Of a DNA stretch of 6,670 bases, positions 1-5,983 are shown one piece after another. Each line of letters starts with the position of its first letter. Positions within the stretch are counted from its first letter, which is position 1. The DNA comes from Candidatus Poribacteria bacterium (lineage in GTDB: Bacteria; Poribacteria; WGA-4E; WGA-3G). Under the pieces are notes generated by a model that saw only the letters and a list, made by a program, of their open reading frames with translations, was not told the DNA's origin and searched no databases. The stretch is from positions 1 to 6,670 of the forward strand of contig RKRO01000011.1 in the NCBI GenBank assembly GCA_007571355.1. The letters run 5' to 3'. The position numbers and the translations under genes are program-made.

Positions 1-147
1 GTCTATAAACTTCGCAACGTCATAGAGCGTTTTTTTCACCGCTTGAAACAATATCGGCGTGTCGCTACGCGCGATGATAAATACGCCATCCGATACCTCG
101 GTTTCGTCTATTTCGCAGCTATACTTATCACGACTAAAAAAATGTAA
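1..147 (+). pseudogene. IS4/IS5-type DDE transposase, C-terminal 48 codons (cut by window edge)
   Basis: The open frame runs from the first base to TAA at 145-147. It shows the C-terminal signature of IS4/IS5-type DDE transposases, Y-x2-R-x3-E-x6-K, perfectly spaced: Tyr2, Arg5, Glu9 and Lys16 of the visible fragment. Glu9 would be the third acidic residue of the catalytic triad that cuts and joins transposon ends. The sequence after it (QYRRVATRDDKYAIRYLGF) is also typical of IS5-like transposases. The stop codon lies inside a terminal inverted repeat (141-157), the compact layout expected of this family. Only the 3' end is in the window, so I cannot say whether the whole gene is intact. Family assignment is firm at superfamily level and less so for the IS5 subgroup. 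Confidence 0.85.
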
Positions 148-157
148 ACACTACCTA
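1..157 (+). mobile_element. Right end of an IS5-like insertion sequence
   Basis: This comprises the transposase 3' end plus a terminal inverted repeat at 141-157. Read from outside in on the minus strand, the repeat is taggtagtgtttacatt. The same 17 bases with one mismatch occur at 5976-5992 in the opposite orientation, ahead of a promoter and a short open frame, as a left end would be. The element's outer edge is uncertain by a few bases because no target-site duplication can be confirmed with only one end present. Confidence 0.65.
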
Positions 158-162
158 GTAAT

Positions 163-316
163 AAGGCCAGTTTGATGAATCTTTTCGGAGGTGTTGCGGT
201 TCTATTTTCACAGCACAGAAGCGTGAGTTGTAGCACAAACTGTGAGCTTGTGGGGTCTACAGCGCAAATGAACACAATATGCCCCACATACATCCAACTT
301 TTATCAAACTCACGTT
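163..316 (-). repeat. MITE-like segment 1 with imperfect terminal inverted repeats
   Basis: The two ends are imperfect inverted repeats. The 163-179 end reads aaggccagtttgatgaa. The minus strand of 300-316 reads aacgtgagtttgataaa. They match at 13 of 17 positions. The 300-316 end is identical to the start of the two ~180-bp repeats at 5803 and 6104, but the interior is unlike theirs. The segment starts six bases beyond the IS right-end repeat. It has no convincing gene. Whether it is a separate non-autonomous element or the subterminal part of a larger IS is open. Confidence 0.45.
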
Positions 317-327
317 CACGTTAGTAA

Positions 328-391
328 TAGGACTTACGCAGGCTGCTCTCTTGTCGCAGCACCTGTTAGGGTATGTCAGGGAACCGTGCTG
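328..391 (+). repeat. TAGGACTTACGCA-type dispersed repeat, copy a
   Basis: The copy begins with taggacttacgca (328-340) and contains gtcagggaaccgtg (375-388). Both blocks recur, in the same order and orientation, in the repeat after the first gene (2375-2386 and 2397-2410, the latter 12 of 14 identical). The copy here has about 25 extra bases between the blocks. Those extra bases include a small hairpin, GCTGC (342-346) with GCAGC (356-360). CAGCAC (357-362) can also pair with GTGCTG (386-391), and five T follow shortly after. Confidence 0.5.
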
Positions 392-452
392 ACTTTTTGC
401 AATTTATGCAATTTTATGCACCCTTTTCACCAACAAAGTGCATCATTAACGG

Positions 453-481
453 TTGAAGTGTTTGTTTGGTTTTGTCAAAAT
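453..481 (+). promoter_or_regulatory. Weak sigma-70-like promoter candidate for the exported protein gene
   Basis: TTGAAG (453-458) and CAAAAT (476-481) are spaced by 17 bases. Each matches its consensus at four of six positions. The candidate lies 54 bases upstream of the chosen start. The region is AT-rich, so a chance match is quite possible. Confidence 0.22.
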
Positions 482-520
482 GAGACGGATTCTCAGTACT
501 TTACCGATTTTCAGAAACCC

Positions 521-538
521 AAAGGAGAAATCACAATG
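521..538 (+). promoter_or_regulatory. Ribosome binding site that fixes the start at 536
   Basis: AAAGGAG at 521-527 stands eight bases before ATG 536. The same frame is open from an ATG at 386. However, that start has no Shine-Dalgarno, and its extra 50 residues are not signal-peptide-like. Starting at 536 places a textbook signal peptide at the N-terminus. Confidence 0.85.
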
Positions 539-2356
539 ATACGGAAATGTTTACCTTTACCGCTTGCAGCGTTCGCAATTTTAACAATCTTTCTATTCGC
601 GTGCCTTAATGTCCCAGCGGCCGATCCAGCAACAGAGACACAGACAGATACCCGAAATACCTCGTTTACACCTCCAGCCGACAGTGTGCTACATCTAATT
701 CCATCGAAAACTTTAGGATTCATTTACTGTCCCGACCTGTTTGAATTAGACGACAGAATTAACACAGTGAAGTCAGAATTTTTGCCTCAAACCGAAGCAC
801 CCGATGTACCGACAAAGATCTTATCAGATGGTTTCGAGTCTCTTTTTAAGAGTCTAACAGGGTTAGCAGAGACCGGTGTCGATGTGAGCCAAGACTTTGC
901 AATCCTCCTGACCAGTTTAAAGCCGCCCCAACTCACGCTCCTCGCCCATTTAACTGACCCTGAACAGATAAGACAGATGATTGAAACGAAGGGAAACGAT
1001 CCCATAACGTATAAAGACGTAACCTATTGGAACGACAGCGAAAATGGCAGAAACTTTGTTCTTTTGGGAAAGACGCTTATCGTCTCAAAACAGCGTGAAG
1101 TCTGTGAAAATATTATTGATACCTATAACGGCACAATGCTGGCCGCCCTGAAGAACCCCGATTATATCTCTCTTTTTAGCGACATTTCGGATGATGCTAA
1201 TCAATTCGCTGTCTACTTTGATGTTGAGACTACCATCGCTACCCTTGATAGACCCCTTGAGGCAGAATTGGAATCACTGATGGAGAAATTTGAAGAAGAC
1301 GATGAAATGGCCGAGTCTGTCGTTCCGTTCCTTAAACTTATTTCTGAAAATATCGCGTTTATTGAGCAGGTGCGATCTGCAAACGTCCGATTTCAGGTTG
1401 AGGGAACCGATGTCTATCTCAAGCCCTTCTTGAAATTCAGAAACGATAGCAAATATCTTGAATTGCTAAAAGAGACCTCTCATAAATTGGTTTTTCTCGG
1501 CGAACTCCCGCATCGTACATTTATGAACGCTGCCTTCCAAGGAACGCCGGTTCTTTTGACAGAAACAAGCAAGTTGTGGTTTAGTTTCTTCCCAGAAAAG
1601 ACACCCGAAGAACGTGCACAGCGAGACATGATCCTTGAACAGACGAAGGATTTTTATGAATCCCTGGCAGACAGATGGGGTTTATCTCTCAATATCGGGG
1701 AAACCACCTCGCCCGTATTCATCTATGAACTGAAAGATGAACAACGCGCAAAAACTTACATGGATGAAGTATTCCGAGAGAAACTTAGACATACGGAAGC
1801 TTATCCAGGGCAATCCATAATGCACAACCGCGTTGAGATCAAAAGTTATGCTTTCCCTAATTTCAAAGCCGATATTTTAGAGGCACCACGTGCCCCTTCC
1901 GATTTAGAGGCTCCTGAATGGCACTGGTATTATGCATTTACCGAAGGACAACTCCTTTTTACAATCGGGACGAGTCCGGAGTCCATGCAAATCGTCCTTG
2001 ATAGAAGAGCCGGAGGTGAGGAGAGGTTCGCGGACCATCCGAGTTATCAGAAACTCGTTGGTCGTTTGGGAACCGATCACAATGCCCTTGTGGCGTTTTC
2101 TCCAATTATTGCGGCTAAGACAATTATTGCGGCTGAGACAAAATTGCCGTTGATACTAGGTGTAGATCCAGAGAGCGTTGCAATACTCCAACTGTTTTCC
2201 GGACTGTTCACGACTATGCCTGATAATTACAGCTTCGGTCTTTCTGCTAAAGCACGAGACAGCGGCATTGATGGGAACCTGTACATTAACCTCGCTGACT
2301 TCAAGCAGCTGGGGCAAATATTTGAAATGATGGGGCAGATGAGGCAGATGCAGTAA
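536..2356 (+). CDS. Exported protein of unknown function with two DUF3352-like repeats
   Basis: The product is 606 residues. The start is set by AAAGGAG eight bases upstream. The N-terminus is a signal peptide: Arg3 and Lys4, then a hydrophobic core from about residue 6 to 24, and a VPA-A site near residues 26-29. Cys23, preceded by LFA, is a poor lipobox, so a lipoprotein is possible but less likely. The mature part opens with a P-A-D-S-V block (47-51) followed by hydrophobic strand residues. Two segments look like copies of one unit: about 166-215 and about 462-505. Each has a strand (NFVLLGKTLIVS in the first, YYAFTEGQLLFTIG in the second), then a helix, then a turn ending in N/H-P-x-Y. 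This resembles the DUF3352 type of secreted protein, whose role is not known. No catalytic motif or other membrane segment is visible. The C-terminus is rich in Met and Gln. A hairpin with a T-run follows the stop, so the gene may be transcribed alone. Confidence 0.85.
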   Translation: MIRKCLPLPLAAFAILTIFLFACLNVPAADPATETQTDTRNTSFTPPADSVLHLIPSKTLGFIYCPDLFELDDRINTVKSEFLPQTEAPDVPTKILSDGFESLFKSLTGLAETGVDVSQDFAILLTSLKPPQLTLLAHLTDPEQIRQMIETKGNDPITYKDVTYWNDSENGRNFVLLGKTLIVSKQREVCENIIDTYNGTMLAALKNPDYISLFSDISDDANQFAVYFDVETTIATLDRPLEAELESLMEKFEEDDEMAESVVPFLKLISENIAFIEQVRSANVRFQVEGTDVYLKPFLKFRNDSKYLELLKETSHKLVFLGELPHRTFMNAAFQGTPVLLTETSKLWFSFFPEKTPEERAQRDMILEQTKDFYESLADRWGLSLNIGETTSPVFIYELKDEQRAKTYMDEVFREKLRHTEAYPGQSIMHNRVEIKSYAFPNFKADILEAPRAPSDLEAPEWHWYYAFTEGQLLFTIGTSPESMQIVLDRRAGGEERFADHPSYQKLVGRLGTDHNALVAFSPIIAAKTIIAAETKLPLILGVDPESVAILQLFSGLFTTMPDNYSFGLSAKARDSGIDGNLYINLADFKQLGQIFEMMGQMRQMQ

Positions 2357-2374
2357 GCCTATCTCTAACGCAAT

Positions 2375-2446
2375 TAGAACTTACGCGAGTATAGGTGTCC
2401 GGGAACCATGAAAATGCTGTCCGGCTACCTGCGTGCGTAAGTTCTA
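2375..2446. repeat. Long imperfect palindrome of the TAGAACTTACGC family, copy b
   Basis: Perfect 12-bp inverted repeats, tagaacttacgc (2375-2386) and gcgtaagttcta (2435-2446), bound a 72-bp unit. Inside them a second pairing, AGGTgtCCGG with CCGGctACCT, continues the hairpin with a two-base mismatch. The loop is about 18 bases. The left half matches the repeat at 328-391. A further half-copy in minus orientation (tgtgtaagttccta) follows at 2484-2497. This is a non-coding mobile-type repeat (REP- or MITE-like) placed just after the exported protein gene. Confidence 0.7.
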
Positions 2447-2454
2447 TTTTTTTT
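2375..2454 (+). terminator. Possible intrinsic terminator formed by the palindrome and eight T
   Basis: The 12-bp outer stem of the palindrome is followed directly by eight T (2447-2454), 19 bases after the stop of the exported protein gene. The stem is AT-rich at its base and the loop is large, which is not ideal. An end of transcription here is plausible and would separate this gene from the sigma fusion. Confidence 0.4.
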
Positions 2455-2483
2455 ACGTACAAAATACCCTTTTCTGCTAAATT

Positions 2484-2497
2484 TGTGTAAGTTCCTA
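2484..2497 (-). repeat. Half-copy of the TAGGAACTTACACA repeat
   Basis: The minus strand reads taggaacttacaca, a variant of the tagaacttacgc and taggacttacgca ends at 2375 and 328. It may be the worn outer end of a larger copy spanning 2375-2497. Confidence 0.4.
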
Positions 2498-2560
2498 TCT
2501 TTTGAGATGAACATACACTATTTTTTTCACAATTATGCACCAGTTTGACCCATAAGTCGC

Positions 2561-2585
2561 GTCACAGGTGTTAATGTGAGGTGAC
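2561..2585. promoter_or_regulatory. Dyad and direct repeat in the leader of the sigma fusion gene
   Basis: GTCAC (2561-2565) and GTGAC (2581-2585) form an inverted repeat. Inside it lie TCACA (2562-2566) and TGTGA (2575-2579), and a direct repeat AGGTG at 2566-2570 and 2579-2583. The cluster sits 28-52 bases before the start codon, where an operator could act. I see no convincing -35/-10 pair with normal spacing and no clear ECF-type promoter next to it. Confidence 0.22.
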
Positions 2586-2612
2586 GAAACTCTCTTTTCC
2601 CAGAGGTACCTG

Positions 2613-5552
2613 ATGAAAAACGACGATGCTCAACTCATCCAACGCGTGCTTGATGGCGATGAGACGGCGTTCTCCGCGCTTGTGCGGAAATACCAAAAGC
2701 CAGTGCACGCGCTGGCGTGGCGGAAGATCGGCGATTTCCACATCGCTGAGGAGATCACGCAAGACACTTTCCTGAAAGCCTATCAAAAATTGGCGATGCT
2801 AAGGGAACCCCAACGTTTTTTGAGTTGGCTGTATGTAATCGCGACAAATCTCTGCAAAGGATGGCTCCGTAAAAAGCGTTTGCACACGCAGTCGTTAGAA
2901 AACACGGATAGCATGGTGTTAGAAAAAGCGACGTATTCCGACTACGTTATTGCGAAAAACGAGCGCACAGCGGTAGAGACGCAACGCGAAGTTGTCAAAA
3001 AGTTGCTTGCGAAACTTCAGGAGAGTGAGCGTACAATTGTAACGCTGCGTTACTTCGGCGAGATGTCCAGTGCGGAGATTGGCGAATTTTTAGGGATATC
3101 GGCCAATACAGTTCGGAGTCGTTTGCGCCGTGCGCAGCAACGTCTAAAGAAGGAGGAACCCATGATACGAGAAGCTTTAGAACATTTCCAAATCACACCG
3201 AATCTCACAGAGAATATCATGCGCGAGATTTCACGTTTGAAACCGGTCGCGCCCTCAGGCGGTCAACCGTTGGTGCCGTGGGCGGTAGGTGTTTCTACGT
3301 TGGCAGTTGTCTTTTTGATGTTGGGTATCGGAAACCATCAACTTTTATCACGTTTCCAAAAGTCGTATAGTTTTGATGCGCCTTCGGAGATGACAGTAGA
3401 CATTATTGAGGCACCCATGGTGCTGGACCTGGAATCCAAACCGGATATCCGGACACAACTTGGCAATGCTGCCGCGCCTAGTAAAAACGAGGGTACCGGC
3501 CAGCAACCTGACGATGTTTTATTCGCTGCTGCGCAGTCGGAAGGCAAAGACGTTTCTGTTTTCAAACAGCAGTGGATTCAGGCGGATGCTCCGAGTGTAT
3601 CGGGCTATGTTAGTTCTTTTTTCCTTACGTCCGAAGGAACTGTATATGCTTTTAATGGGGATCTCTATAGATTAGTCGAAAATCGGAGCGCATGGCAACG
3701 CATCAGCGAAGCAGTCGCGCCTCCAAACGGCGCGATGCCCATGGTAGAGCACGATGGTTTTCTCTATATTGCTGCCTATGATGAAACACTTGCATCAACC
3801 GATGGTGGTAGGACTTGGTATACCCACGCGCCACACCCGACAGGATTTACGGTTGGTTTTTTCGTAATAGATGATATATTTTATCTCGCATTTGAAGATC
3901 GGTTTTTTCGGTCTGAAGATACTGGAAAAACATGGGATGCCGTAGTGGATGGACTCGCTGGGGAAATTCGCACCTTGAATGAAACGCAAGACATGCTGTT
4001 CGTTGGAACACATAACGGGCTACATCGTATGAGAGATGGGACCTGGGAACGCTTGAAATTTCCAGTATTAGAAGCTGAAACGATTCTATCTGTTGCAGTA
4101 ACTGACGAAAAAATCTATGTTGTGGCACAATTATCATGGGAGGAAAGATCTGCGGACGATCTCCGGCAAATGTCTCGTGGCGAGAAACGTTCTTGGTGGA
4201 TATTCCGATCAACCGACTTAGGGGATTCGTGGAAAGATATAACACCTACAAATGCTTGGCACGTAAAAGGGCTTCCTCCGCCCATCAAACTTATTGCTGC
4301 TGGGGAAACGCTGTTGGCTATGGAGAAAGGCATGGTGCGTTCAAGTAATAGCGGAGATACTTGGATGGAGCCACAGCAGCCAGGGACTTCACCAACTTTG
4401 GTTAATATAGCAGCTGCTGTAGCATTGGATGAAAACACTTTTTATGTTTCCAATAATGATGGAATTTACCGTTCTATTGATGGTGGTGCATCGTGGCATC
4501 GATTTAATGCAGTCGGTCATGGGCAAGTGAACACCCTCATTGTCCTCGGAAACACACTCTATGGAAGAAGCGGAAACAAGGTTGTTAAAACGACCAGTAG
4601 AGGACATTCATGGAAGACGATTCAAACAAATATACCTATGACAGCACCTCACAGAGATGAACCACCTATCATTACTCAGATAGTCAAATCCGGTGGGGTC
4701 CTTTATGCAAAAGGTAAAGTACCCAGCGAAGAAGTCCGTCTATATCAGATTTCTCAGGATAGCAAGACACTGATACAGATCCAAGATGCCCCCGTCTTCC
4801 ATTCGAGAACGTTAAGGAATCAGTTGTCTCAAGGAGTCTCCTTTGACCTGCAAAGTAAATCATTTCTTGAACAGTTACAACAGGGCACTTCTGGCGCGAC
4901 CCAGTTCTTCAAACGATTGGCAGAAGGGGATCCGCAGCGATCCAGTCAACTTATCCGTGGTGGGTTGCGGGGGGCGTTTGCTGTCTCTGACAACACGTTT
5001 TACATGGAATATAACTATAAACTCTTCCGATGGGAACCCGGTGATACTGAATGGTACGACACCGAACAGGAAGAAACCGTTGAACTGACTCGGCAATTGG
5101 CATTCAAAGAACTGAAACTTGCGACTTCAGGGAATACGATCTACGTCGGCAAACGAGATGGACATCTCGTCGTCTCGTTTGATAAAGGGAATAATTGGCT
5201 CGATCTCACGCCGGCCCTACCGTTTCCTGTTAAAGATTTCAATGATATAGTGTTTGTGGGTTCCACGGTGTATGTGGCGACGGATGCAGGTGTTGCCGCA
5301 TCCAGTGATGGTAAGCAGTGGCGTGCGATCACCGATGCAACGGGAACGTCTCTTATTATCAGACAATTGGCTGCGGAGAGCACAACGCTTTATGGTGTGT
5401 CCAAGTCAGGTGTCCATCGATTGGAAAACGGCACGTGGAAAGAGGTTGCTTCAGAAGTGCCAGATAGCGTGACCACACTTGCTGTTGATGGAAATGTGTT
5501 GTATGTCGGCACGCAAGGCAGCGGCATGTTGCACTTCAATCTTGATGACTAA
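2613..5552 (+). CDS. ECF-type sigma factor fused through a transmembrane helix to Asp-box beta-propellers
   Basis: The product is 979 residues, against about 180-200 for an ordinary ECF sigma factor. AGAGG at 2602-2606, six bases before the ATG, supports the start. Residues 8-90 are sigma region 2, which binds core polymerase and the -10 element: AEEITQDTFLKAYQKL at 45-60 and FLSWLYVIATNLCKGWLRKK at 69-88. Residues 124-180 are region 4, with a helix-turn-helix (SSAEIGEFLGISANTVRSRL, 152-171). A linker (184-219) leads to one hydrophobic helix, about 220-240. From 326 to the end there are about 14 propeller blades. Eight have Asp boxes of the S-x-D-x-G-x-[ST]-W kind, some degenerate, starting at 395, 434, 533, 577, 621, 660, 855 and 897. 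The sigma part should face the cytoplasm and the propeller the periplasm or outside. Cys81 is the only cysteine, so no zinc-type anti-sigma HxxxCxxC motif is present. The propeller ligand is unknown. Single-polypeptide sigma-sensor fusions are known in other groups; the Asp-box version is the unusual point. Confidence 0.92.
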   Translation: MKNDDAQLIQRVLDGDETAFSALVRKYQKPVHALAWRKIGDFHIAEEITQDTFLKAYQKLAMLREPQRFLSWLYVIATNLCKGWLRKKRLHTQSLENTDSMVLEKATYSDYVIAKNERTAVETQREVVKKLLAKLQESERTIVTLRYFGEMSSAEIGEFLGISANTVRSRLRRAQQRLKKEEPMIREALEHFQITPNLTENIMREISRLKPVAPSGGQPLVPWAVGVSTLAVVFLMLGIGNHQLLSRFQKSYSFDAPSEMTVDIIEAPMVLDLESKPDIRTQLGNAAAPSKNEGTGQQPDDVLFAAAQSEGKDVSVFKQQWIQADAPSVSGYVSSFFLTSEGTVYAFNGDLYRLVENRSAWQRISEAVAPPNGAMPMVEHDGFLYIAAYDETLASTDGGRTWYTHAPHPTGFTVGFFVIDDIFYLAFEDRFFRSEDTGKTWDAVVDGLAGEIRTLNETQDMLFVGTHNGLHRMRDGTWERLKFPVLEAETILSVAVTDEKIYVVAQLSWEERSADDLRQMSRGEKRSWWIFRSTDLGDSWKDITPTNAWHVKGLPPPIKLIAAGETLLAMEKGMVRSSNSGDTWMEPQQPGTSPTLVNIAAAVALDENTFYVSNNDGIYRSIDGGASWHRFNAVGHGQVNTLIVLGNTLYGRSGNKVVKTTSRGHSWKTIQTNIPMTAPHRDEPPIITQIVKSGGVLYAKGKVPSEEVRLYQISQDSKTLIQIQDAPVFHSRTLRNQLSQGVSFDLQSKSFLEQLQQGTSGATQFFKRLAEGDPQRSSQLIRGGLRGAFAVSDNTFYMEYNYKLFRWEPGDTEWYDTEQEETVELTRQLAFKELKLATSGNTIYVGKRDGHLVVSFDKGNNWLDLTPALPFPVKDFNDIVFVGSTVYVATDAGVAASSDGKQWRAITDATGTSLIIRQLAAESTTLYGVSKSGVHRLENGTWKEVASEVPDSVTTLAVDGNVLYVGTQGSGMLHFNLDD
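3150..3164 (+). promoter_or_regulatory. Internal Shine-Dalgarno and in-frame ATG at the end of the sigma domain
   Basis: AAGGAGG (3150-3156) is followed after five bases by ATG (3162-3164), which is codon 184 of the fusion. It falls directly after the last helix of sigma region 4. Translation from here would give a 796-residue protein with the linker, membrane helix and propeller but no sigma factor. The sequence partly encodes Lys-Lys-Glu-Glu, which makes purine runs likely by chance, so use as a start is unproven. Confidence 0.45.
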
Positions 5553-5574
5553 TCGAGACGCTTATAGCTTGCTT

Positions 5575-5600
5575 GGGCGGTGTTACAACGCCGCCCTTTT
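5575..5600 (+). terminator. Intrinsic terminator of the sigma fusion gene
   Basis: GGGCGGTGT (5575-5583) pairs with ACGCCGCCC (5588-5596) around a four-base loop. The stem is nine base pairs with one T-G wobble. Four T follow (5597-5600). It begins 22 bases after the stop codon, the usual place for a rho-independent terminator. Confidence 0.87.
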
Positions 5601-5678
5601 CCTGCCTCAAAAACCCTCAACCCATCTACCTACTTCACATTCTTGGCTCTTACAAGTCCATTGAGTCCTCATTTCACT

Positions 5679-5738
5679 GGCAGCCTTTTCGCTGTAGGAT
5701 TCTCACTGCGAAGCACTTCCGGTCGCGACCCGGCTGCC
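5679..5738. other. Possible structured element with three helices
   Basis: A seven-base closing helix, GGCAGCC (5679-5685) with GGCTGCC (5732-5738), can enclose two further hairpins. One is TTCGCtGT (5688-5695) with ACtGCGAA (5705-5712). The other lies at the self-complementary GGTCGCGACC (5721-5730). The arrangement resembles a small three-way junction. It could be a remnant of a mobile element or chance pairing in GC-rich DNA. The length (60 bases) and lack of conserved arm sequences argue against a tRNA. Confidence 0.25.
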
Positions 5739-5755
5739 CGCTGAAAATCGAATGC

Positions 5756-5773
5756 CTCTGATCCTTCTCAGAG
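5756..5773. other. Small perfect hairpin
   Basis: CTCTGA (5756-5761) and TCAGAG (5768-5773) pair around the loop tccttc. No T-run follows directly, so a terminator role is unlikely. The function is unknown. Confidence 0.3.
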
Positions 5774-5802
5774 CAGATGCGCTTTTAGTTGTTTTTATAT
5801 AC

Positions 5803-5983
5803 AACGTGAGTTTGATAAAGATTTAAAGCAGCCGCTTTTCCGCTGAGCGTCGCCCTACCCCCTGATAAAGGGGCTCAAGGGGCTTCTAAAGATCGCCGTT
5901 TTTTGGGGAATCTCTTGCTTTTTTGGGGAATGTGCGTCTGCTGGGGAACTCGCTCATATTTTTCCAAACTGGCGTTAGATAGT
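5803..5983 (+). repeat. ~180-bp MITE-like repeat, copy 2
   Basis: This 181-base unit is nearly identical to the one at 6104-6288: four substitutions, one single-base indel and one five-base indel by eye. The two ends are imperfect inverted repeats. The left end is aacgtgagtttgataaag, and the right end (ending about 5976) reads aacgccagtttggaaaaa on the minus strand, 13 of 18 matching. The first 17 bases also occur, inverted, at 300-316. The interior holds a CCCCCTGATAAAGGGG hairpin (5858-5873) and three GGGGAA motifs at 5905, 5925 and 5943. There is no coding sequence. The last bases overlap the IS left-end repeat. Confidence 0.8.
5858..5873. repeat. CCCCCTGATAAGGGG hairpin, copy within repeat 2
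   Basis: CCCCC, the loop tgataaa, then GGGG, followed a few bases on by caagggg. The same motif occurs at 6159-6173 and, outside the large repeat, at 6340-6357. Confidence 0.5.

Noticed and set aside
386..535. N-terminal extension of the exported protein to an ATG at 386
   Set aside because: There is no ribosome site at 386, and the added 50 residues precede an obvious signal peptide. AAAGGAG before ATG 536 decides the start.
2301..2540. 79-codon minus-strand open frame across the intergenic palindrome
   Set aside because: It spans the inverted repeat and the T-run and has no protein-like character.
2562..2579. CRP-type operator
   Set aside because: The half-sites are in the reverse order (TCACA-N8-TGTGA instead of TGTGA-N6-TCACA), so it does not match a CRP site.
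3847..4245. 132-codon open frame on the minus strand inside the sigma fusion gene
   Set aside because: It is a shadow of the propeller-coding strand, whose Asp-box repeats are clear; the minus-strand frame has no ribosome site or recognisable motif.
5679..5738. tRNA-like fold
   Set aside because: The seven-base closing stem and a seven-base loop in a CCGG stem look tRNA-like. However, the length is 60 bases, there is no GTTCRA T-loop, no proper D-arm or anticodon arm, and the putative T-arm overlaps the acceptor strand.
5573..5761. 62-codon open frame after the sigma gene
   Set aside because: It begins in the terminator hairpin, has no ribosome site, and its translation shows no domain-like pattern.
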